Shown in pieces: positions 56,448 through 64,000 of a DNA stretch of 64,000 nt; position 1 is the stretch's first letter, and each line of letters opens with the position of its first letter. Origin of the DNA: Thalassia testudinum (taxonomy: Eukaryota; Streptophyta; Magnoliopsida; Alismatales; Hydrocharitaceae). The notes beneath the pieces are model-generated. The model was not told the origin of the DNA. It saw nothing but the letters and a program-made list of their open reading frames with translations, and made no database searches. The stretch lies in NCBI GenBank assembly GCA_037157565.1, contig JAZHRO010000073.1, forward strand, positions 94,900,001 to 94,964,000, given 5' to 3'. A program made the position numbers and the translations under genes.

Positions 56448-58544
56448 TGTTGCTTACTCGAAATCAGGTTTTAAATAGTTGCATTTGTAGCATAGTTGAA
56501 ATCTCTCAAAAAAAAAATATAAAATTTATACTCGAAAAAGTCTGAGGTCGTTCGCTTGGAGCACGTAGGAATTCAATTCTCAAAATTGCAATTTAAAACA
56601 ATAGAGATGCGAAATTGTAATCAGAAATTGATTCAGAAAATGTAGCAGTATCAAACTGCGAAAAGAATGGAGTAAAATGGTGATTTGAATCACCAATTAC
56701 TCCCTACAATAATGGCAAATGGAACTCAATAGTTATATATGAAATAATCTCAAATCAGTAGTCTGAATATTCAATCAGATGTCTTACACATCTGAGGAAT
56801 AGTACTTTTTCTCTGATTTCTTCTTTTCTTCTATCTTCTCCCACTTTCTTTGCACTTCTACTGCGGCTTTGCTTCTTTTCTTCTTCTTCTTGCTTTCCTT
56901 TTTCTTCTACTTTCTTTCTCTGCTCTTCTTCTCGTGTAGCTCCTCTTCTTTCTTCTTCTTTCTTTCTCTACTCTTCTATTCTTCTACTCTTCTTCTTCAC
57001 GTAGAGGGGAAAGGATCCACAATTTTGGATAAGTGTCAGTCAATCCTTCTCAGAGCAAAACCCCCTCCCCCCATGCACTATCCTCTCTTTCTTTGCTTGG
57101 GTGACGCTCTCCCAGAGCCTCCAACAGTACCAGGTTATCAGGTTTTCAGACCTAGAGCGCACCCAGGTCTGGGGTTGTGGGCATAGGTTGTAGCCGAGGA
57201 GTGTAAGGCATAGGCGAGTTATTAGGTCGCAGCCAGACCCGTGGGGTGAGAGTCACGGACGAGGTCATGTGAGGGTGTGGGGGACCTCACCCCCAAGTAA
57301 TTTGAGGTAATAAGCCTCTATCACTTTTTCCCCTTATGCGGCTGCAAGCACTTGTGAACTTCCAAGGTGGGACTAAAGTCCCACCCTCCTTTGCGTGACC
57401 GACAGCAGGTGGAAGTCTCCTCAATTGAAGCAGAAGCAGATGATGTGGTGCCCAATTGACCACCTGGGCATGTGCTTGGAAGCCTTCCGCACAGCCTGGG
57501 GAAGTTTCCTGGGGCTTGCAATCCCTGGAGCAAGGCTTGAAGCTTTGCCAATGGCATCGATGACCTGTTACTTGAAACTCAAGAAAAAGGACCATACGGC
57601 CATGTCAGATGGTTCCACAAGATCGTTGTGACACTGTGAGTGTGACGATGGTAGTGGCATGTCGTGAGAGGGTGTATGGTGGTGTGTGGAGGTCAAAGAT
57701 GGTGGTGCGGCAGTGGGTAGGTCATCGGGGTGTTAGGATGGGTAATAGGAGAGGAGATGCTAGGGCTTTTGTGCAGTGGAGCACGGCAGAGCTAATGAGG
57801 GTGGTAGCGGCATTTTTCGAGCAGTGTGGCGGTGAGTAGGCATCGTCAGAGCGTCACCAGAGGTGGAGAAGATGAAGTGCATTGAGGGAGAAGCGGTGGT
57901 CGTGCTTATGTGTAGAGAGTGGAAAAGCAAAATAGAAAGAGAAAGAGAGCAATAGAGGGGCTTAGAGAGGTGATAGGGAGGCAGAGGGCTTCGGTGTTGA
58001 TCGACCGGAGCCGAAGAAGGAGGAAGAAGCGGTGGGGCGGCGACGACAATGCAGATGGAGAAACGCCTTCCCTTTGGCTGGGGAGGGTCATGATGAAGAA
58101 AGGGAGAGCTTAGGTCATCCAATTTGATGGTTGGACAGTCGTAGGAGGGAGATCCAGAGAGGTGCTGAAGCAGGGTTTTTTGGTGACGGAGGAGAGGCAT
58201 TATGGTGATTTGGCTCCCAAAAACTAGCTGAAGAATACATCCCCTGAGGCTCCTTTTATAGGGTGCAAGAGGTCGATTTGAGCTTGGAAGCCAAGCTTCT
58301 AAGCTTAGGAAATGTCACCGGAGAGGAAAGTTTCGAGATACCCAAATCTCTCATAAGTTCGCATGAGAGATTGGGAAAGTTTTAGGGAACATGGACGGAT
58401 TCAATGGGAAGAGGACTTCTCAAGGAATCTCCCTTCCAATTTTGGAAGGGATTGATTGAGCAGAGAAGTTCTCTTCAATCAAAGGTCGTCGGAGAAGGAT
58501 TCCTCCATGATAATGGTGGAGGGACCTATTTGCAAAGAGTAACA
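56448..58544 (-). repeat. ATH-B 5' LTR, truncated in U3
   Basis: Starts TGTTGCTTACTCG (sense end AAGCAACA). It is continuous through the two sites where the other LTR was invaded: GTGAGTAGGCATCG near 57836 (CRV) and GATAGGGAGGCAGAGG near 57976 (NA-1). TATA on the minus strand at 58252-58260, palindrome at 57366-57385. It stops after GCAAAGAGTAACA at about 58544, losing the last 670 bp present at 47520-48195. Confidence 0.9.
58252..58260 (-). promoter_or_regulatory. TATA box of ATH-B 5' LTR
   Basis: TATAAAAGG in sense, followed by GAGCCTCAGG. The 3' LTR copy is at 47233-47241. Confidence 0.65.
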
Positions 58545-60473
58545 TAGCTAAGCCAGCTCATCTCAGCTCCCATTAGTTCACGGGGAGCTCTAGCGAGCTC
58601 AACTGAGTTGACTAGAGTTCACCTCTACTTAGGACCAGCTACATCCAGCTCCACTCAACTCTAGCCAATTGAAGATGACTTCATTGCAACTAAGGAAGCT
58701 CAAGTCCAACTCGTGGGGACTCATCTTAGCGCAACTCAATTGAGCTAAGGTACCTTAGATGCCTCAACCAGCTTGATCCTCCCCGGGAGCACCAGACCCA
58801 GCTTACCTCATCTCATTATGGTAGAAGCCACTTACTTTAGCTTGGCTTAGTAGCTGGTGAAGAACTAGCAAGCTAAGACAGCTAGAGTAGCTCCATGCCA
58901 CCCTCTTTAGCAACTACCAACTCCATTTCAACTCCAGACTTCTTTTGTCCAGCTCCTCTCTTAAAACCCTAGCTTGCATTGCCTCCTCCTCTACTCCAAT
59001 ACTAGCTAAGCTAGCTTAGCATAGCTTAGATTAGCTAGACTCCATCTCACTTGGCCATTCACCACCTACAACTTAACCCTAGCTAGCTCCGCCAACTAAA
59101 CCCTACCTAAGCTAGCTCCACCCTACTCCAAGTTTGAGCCACCTCCTTCACCACATTTCACCCCTCAACCACCACTAAAGGGCACCAACAAGGTGGCACC
59201 AAAACCACCATAACCACCTCCATGTTGGTGCCACCTTTTCCCTCCAAAATCCCCTTCATCTCCACCATACACCTCCCTCTAAAATCATCTCCACCATCCA
59301 CCTCACCTACCTTCCAGAAGCCCCATAATTGGCGCCAACCATAGGTGCCTCTTCATGGCCATAACCACCCCATGGCACCCCCTTGGTTGGTGCCAACTAA
59401 CCAAAGCCCTAGGATCAACCTAGCTACCCATAACCACCACCTAAACACATCCTAGCCATCCACCTAACCCACGCCTACTACCCCCCTCTCCACCTCTATA
59501 AATACCCATCATATTCCACCAAAAAAATTCACCCTTGGCTACAATTTTTCTACCCATATTTCTACCTACATAGAAGGTCAAGAGAAGAAGAAGAAGAAGA
59601 TTAAGGGGATACTCTATCCCCTTGGTGCCTTCCCCTCTTCTCTTCTCTCTTGTGCCCACGGCAGCCATGGAAGGAAGCCAACCATTGGAGGACAACTTAG
59701 GGTACACGCTTGCCCTAGGAAGTGGTGGATTTGAGGGTGGTACACTACCACCCTTGGGGGAAGAATCAAAGGTGGTCCACGCCACCTTAGGAGAAGCCTT
59801 TGAATGTGGAATTCCATCCACCTTGGAGGAGTCAAGCACACACCCCTTAGGCTTGCTAGGAGGAGTTCATCAACTTGGAGAAGCTTTACAGGAAGAAGGA
59901 GCTCTTTTTGATTGCAGGAGCAGCTGCATTTAGAGCAAGAGCCTTGCCATCTTCACCATCATTTTAAAGGATAACTATTTTTATTTTATTTTTGCACTTT
60001 TAATTCTAGTAGTTGAAGCATTCCTCTACTAGGTTTTTGTGTAAAACAATTCCTCATTTTTATTAAAGTTGGCTTCTTTGCAATTTTTTTGCATTTGAAT
60101 GCTTTTGTTCTAGCACTTTTCACTCCCTCTCCCTAATTACTCTAGGCCTCCATGTGCATAGAGTGAGCTTAGGGAGAGGCTCTACTTGTCATCTTAGTAG
60201 TAGTATAGTGGATTAGGCGTTAGTTGTTTCCAAATCTCTCCAAAATTTGTATTGCCGTTATTTAAAAAATCCATTAAAATTATATATTTAATAAGAACAA
60301 GAAGGAAGTTGAGTTTCATTTCAGAGCAAGAAACTTTAATTATGCAAAATATTGCCTCCTTGGATGACCCTAGATACTCACCTATTTAGGTTACAAATTT
60401 TAAAAGTGAACGGATATATGCGTTGCAGCGATTTAAAACCCTAATCTTAAAAACCGCGTAATTTTTCGTATCA
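58545..60473 (+). repeat. LG-2: 5'-truncated LG-family LTR
   Basis: Aligns with LG-1 from about 9625 to its end: AGCT-rich block, decayed TTGGCGCCAA array (one intact copy near 59331), TATAAATA (59497), CCTCCTTGGATGACCC block, and an end in CGTATCA at 60473. The first 380 bp of the LTR are missing at the junction with ATH-B. The frame at 59622-59933 is open for 103 codons but lies across the LTR leader and has decayed relatives only in LG-1. Confidence 0.82.
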
Positions 60474-60790
60474 TATATTTATGTGGATGGCTAGGTGAGT
60501 GAAGTGACAACCAAGACAAACAATTTCTATCCAAGGGTTTGTGAAAATGCCTAAGTAGATTATGTCATGATTATTAAGGTGGCGAAATGATCTAGTGGAT
60601 ATTGAAGGGGGGAAAGCTTACAAATGTCTCTACCCGCACTTTACTCCAATCTATCACCTTTGCCTCCTTGATCGGGTTCCTACAAGACAATTAATCGAAA
60701 AAGAAAGATAGGTTAGAAAAATATGTAAGTAATGCAGGAAAATGATAAAGAAAACCAAAGAGCATTGCCTTCACGAAACTGGAACCAAAA
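60474..60790 (-). repeat. NA-3 internal remnant
   Basis: Resembles the NA leader next to the primer site (CTTACA...CACTTTACTCCAATCTATCACC, compare 44188-44230). The primer site is badly decayed (plus-strand GCCTTCACGAAACTGGAACCAAAA). This is the target into which LG-2 inserted. Confidence 0.65.
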
Positions 60791-62518
60791 TGATCGCATC
60801 AGATCTCTTCACGGAAAGGATTCAGATTTTGAAAAACCTGTCGTCGTAGTTCGATTCACTAGAAAATCCATCGATCAGATAAAATTTATAATCGAAACTC
60901 AAAAAGTGAGTCCTGGGTCGAACATGGGGAAGCGACTGTTTGGTTTTGAAAGATACGTGTTTCACTTTATTTATTTTTGTCATTTTTATCTTTTTTTATT
61001 TTTTTAGCAAACAAGAGATTAGGTCGATAAATTCTTATCTAACTAATCTACTTGCAAAATATAAGAGAGAGAGAGAGAAACAATCACATATATTTTTGAA
61101 GCAAATATTTACCCCAACTATGAAAGCGGGAAAAACTATGCTAGAAAGTAGTAAAGATAGATGGAGATGAGAAGAATCCCCCTCGACAGTTGCTCGGAGG
61201 ACAACTCACTCTGACGTCGCCTGGAGGAAGGTGGTGAGGAGCGGGACGAACGAGGATAGAGTCGGATGATGGAGGGCGAGGTAGGATGGCGTTGCGGTGA
61301 GGATCTACTTCCTGAAGTAGGTGAGAGGACGACCACAGGATGCTCCATGAATGGGGATGAGGGGAGGGAAAAGTATTTGGATTTCTACTCTAGAGGAGCA
61401 TCCCAAGCTTAGGACAAGCTCTCTCTAGAGCCTTAGAGGTGGTGAGAGGAAGAAATTAAGAGATGGTTTGGAATGGAGGTGGGTAGGTCCTTTTATAGTT
61501 GTGGAGAAGAGACAAAAATTATCCATGGGCAATTAGTGACGGTTGTAATCATCGTTGAAGATCTACCCAGCTAGCGCTGAAGATCCGCGCCCTTCAATTC
61601 CTTTACTGGCACGCGCAATGCACAGGCCATTCGTGACAACTACAAGCATCACTAAAGGCCCTTGCAATTGTCACTGAAGATCTGCCCTTGATTCTACTGG
61701 CACTCGCATCGCGGGCACACACTTGCATGCTGGCATTGCGCTGGCATTGCGGTGCGGGTGCTGGCTTGCATGCATGCGCTGCGTTGCAGCCTGTTACGCG
61801 CGAGCCTTATGTGCGCTGCAGTGGCTTCAAGCTCTCAATTGGGGGGGCTACGGGGATTCAAACCCACACCCCTCCATTGCAAGTCCACAACTCCACCATT
61901 ATGCCAAGTCATCCAGATGGTTGCGCGGATGTCTTAAGGCGCACGGTGGGGGAGAGCTCCCAGCCGTTGTATCAAGATCAAACGATTGAGAATTGATGAT
62001 GAAGATGATGAGGGGGTGCCTTCCAGATGCTAATGGCCAGTGTTGGGCGGTCTGGATGGTGCTTGCTGGGCCGTCCATCTTCTGTCTATTGCAGAGGGTG
62101 CCACGGTGCTAAGATCGAGATGATTCTCGCATTGCTGGATTGCGATCGTTGCTTTGGATCCATCCGTATGGTCGAATTTTCCATCTGAAACCTGTATGGA
62201 TGTCACATTGCCCCCTGGCTATTGATCTTCCTTGAACTTCATATGATGCTACGAGATTCCAATCTAGACGACTTTGGAGATGTTAGACTCCGATCGTCGT
62301 CCTGACCAGATCTATATGGTTAGATCGTCCATCCGAGGCCCTGAAATAAATCTCCTTCTCTCATGGCCATAAAAAGGATGTAATTAACCCAAAATATACA
62401 CAACTACTATAAATGTAGGATGATGCATGCTACGCAATATTTATAACATGAAATGCAAATCTAAGCCTAGGAACATGCATGATTAGGCATTTTATCCTCA
62501 ATAATTATGTCTACATCA
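60791..62518 (-). repeat. NA-3 5' LTR, divergent
   Basis: 1728 bp related to the NA LTRs: plus-strand start near TGATCGCATCAG, GAAAAACCTGTCGTCGTAG, CCTGGGTCGAACATGGGGAAGC, AGACATG-type words, and an end in CTACATCA at 62518. More diverged than NA-1 and NA-2. Open frames on the plus strand (61688-61996 in three frames) are not gene-like. Confidence 0.7.
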
Positions 62519-63610
62519 GATCTCCATCCATCGATTGAGGACAGGTGCACACGAAATGGAAACCACAATAAAGCATGGGTGTAGCATGTTGGTTAATGTG
62601 CTGGTGCGAGATCAAGCGTCAAGCAATTGAAGTGCAATCCGCATGAAATTGGGATGGTCGCGATTACGAGTGAAATCCAGCCATTGGATCATCAATTGAT
62701 GATGCAGAATTGAACGCGTGACGAGCAATGGTGCGTCAGATGGCCACACGTGTGATGATGCGCAACCAAACACACACACGCACATTTGAAATCCAAAGGT
62801 GGTGGTTGCGAGGTGCTTAAGCCATCCAATCACGAGATTGAACGATTGAGGATTGAGCACACGATTTCAGCGCTTGCTGTTGAAGATTTGAAGGTAGTGT
62901 GGGTTAGGTGCAATGATAGCCAAGCGATGATGATCTCAAGGACAAGGATGTGCCACATGTCAGCACCAGAGCACATCCGAGCATTGGAGGTTTTCTGGAA
63001 GGCCTTTTGAAGCACGATCAGATCCGTTGATCTCTCGATCAATGAATCCGATCAATCTAAGGTTGTTGCACAAGTTGGAGGGCTTAAATGCCCACTTTAC
63101 CCCTCAATGAAGCTGTAAAAAGAGCCCTAGGGCCCCCAGTTGAAGGACATCTCTTCTCCAACCCTCTCCAAAAAACACTCTCCAGACCTTCTCAAACTCT
63201 CCAGATCTTCTTCTCTGGCTCTCTCCCTCTGAAGCATCCACCAAGCCACCTTGGTGCACCACTGCTGCTCTCCTAAACCTCTCCAAAAGGCCACAATAGA
63301 CCACCTGTGGTGCCCTTATTCTGATAGATTAGATAGCTATTTTTCCTACTCTAACTTTGCATGTATTAGTCATAAACTCTAGTTATATTTGGCACTTCAT
63401 GATCAACTTGCTTACTTGATTTGATTTATATATATATTAATTAGTTTGCAAGTAGTAGCATGCAATTCTAATTCAATTTATGAAATTAGAATCGTTTTCG
63501 GCCTCCATGAGTTTGATCGAGACTCAGCTCTCGTTAAAATTGTATTTGTTTCGACGTATTTTCGCTATACTACAATAAAATTATTCAAAAACATGATTTT
63601 ACGACGAACA
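62519..63610 (+). repeat. LE-family LTR copy 2 (LE-2)
   Basis: Plus-strand LTR truncated on the left by NA-3. GATCCGTTGATCTCTCGATC, AGTTGAAGGACATCTCTTC, CCTCCATGAGTTTGATCGAG and CGCTATACTACAA, ending ACGACGAACA at 63610. Related to LE-1. No coding sequence. Confidence 0.7.
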
Positions 63611-63611
63611 C

Positions 63612-64000
63612 TGTTTGTGGCGTAGATCACATAGAAAATTAGCACGTTGTAGTATAGCGCAAAATACATCTCGAGCAAATAAATTAATGGAACTTGGTGA
63701 GTCCCGATCGATCACTGGCAGAAAGCACTTTTGATTTCTTATGTTGTTCCATATATAAATGCTAAATAGTATAGACACAAAATATATAACAATCAAAAGA
63801 GTTTGAACATGAATTGTATATATATAACTAAACAATTTCTAACATAAATGTAAACTACATATGTAACAGAACGAGGGCACCATGGGTTGTTCATGATGGC
63901 CTTTTGGAGAGGTTGGGAAGAGCAGCAACAATCCATCGTGGTGGCCCAACGGACGCTTCAGATGGAGGTGCAGAGACGGATGCAGAGAAGATGGGAAGAA
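63612..64000 (-). repeat. LE-family LTR copy 3 (LE-3), inverted
   Basis: Reverse complement of the last part of LE-2: plus-strand TGTTTGTGGCG, TTGTAGTATAGCGC, GGGCACCATGGGTTG, GCCTTTTGGAGAGG. It runs off the window edge. With LE-2 it forms a tail-to-tail pair separated by one base (63611). Confidence 0.75.

Larger units (their letters stand above)
2528..58544 (-). mobile_element. ATH-B: Athila-lineage Ty3/gypsy element, host of the nest
   Basis: Minus-strand LTR retrotransposon. The 3' LTR on the left is split into 2528-3916, 15757-15894 and 46952-48195. The internal region is 48196-56447. The 5' LTR on the right is 56448-58544 and truncated. With insertions removed the left LTR is about 2.77 kb and the internal region about 8.25 kb. 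The lineage is shown by the tRNA-Asp primer site, the protease motif DLGAS and the reverse transcriptase motif FMDDFSVFG. No target-site duplication can be tested because the right LTR is broken. All genes are inactivated. Confidence 0.85.

Noticed and set aside
59622..59933. 103-codon frame in LG-2 as a small host gene
   Set aside because: It lies downstream of the LTR TATA box, is collinear with LG-1 sequence where the frame is broken, and has no recognisable domain.

Overview
This window is repeat DNA from a plant nuclear genome, almost certainly a flowering plant. It is built almost entirely of nested LTR retrotransposons. I see no host protein-coding gene, tRNA, rRNA or CRISPR. The lineages (Athila-type and chromovirus Ty3/gypsy, plus a copia-like solo LTR), the tRNA-Asp and initiator-tRNA-Met primer sites and the heavy C-to-T decay fit pericentromeric or other heterochromatic DNA. 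I cannot name the species.

Names used below. ATH-B is a minus-strand Athila element spanning 2528-58544 once its insertions are removed. CRV is a plus-strand chromovirus (3917-15751) inside the left LTR of ATH-B. NA-1 is a minus-strand non-autonomous element (15895-46951), also inside that LTR. NA-2 is a complete second copy of the NA family (38367-46128) inside the 5' LTR of NA-1. ATH-A is a plus-strand Athila element (18823-32757) inside the internal region of NA-1. SL-C is a copia-like solo LTR (33421-35131), also inside NA-1. LG-1 is a solo LTR (9244-11502) inside CRV, and LG-2 is a truncated relative (58545-60473). NA-3 is an NA remnant (60474-62518). LE-1, LE-2 and LE-3 are LTR copies at the window edges (1389-2261, 62519-63610 and 63612-64000).

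Layout. 1-2527 is a mosaic of LTR pieces and an Athila protease scrap. 2528-58544 is ATH-B carrying all the nested insertions. 58545-64000 is further LTR debris ending in two LE LTRs facing tail to tail. The nesting rests on target-site duplications (GTAGG for CRV, GATGG for NA-2, GGTGA for LG-1, TAAAA for SL-C, AATAT/AGTAT for ATH-A) and on uninterrupted homologous sites elsewhere in the window: 57836 for CRV, about 57976 for NA-1, about 16775 for NA-2, 41331 for ATH-A and 41995 for SL-C. The implied order is ATH-B first, then CRV and NA-1 into its LTR, then LG-1 into CRV and NA-2, ATH-A and SL-C into NA-1.

How the parts relate. CRV, ATH-A and ATH-B keep recognisable gag-pol genes, all broken by stops, frameshifts or deletions. 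The NA family has no pol. It shares the tRNA-Asp primer site, the polypurine tract and a post-coding stem-loop with both Athila elements, so it was probably mobilised by Athila proteins. It nevertheless carries one long open frame of its own, about 600 codons, whose product I do not recognise and which ends in a hydrophobic, membrane-like segment. That frame and several palindromic arrays in the LTR promoters are the most interesting things here.
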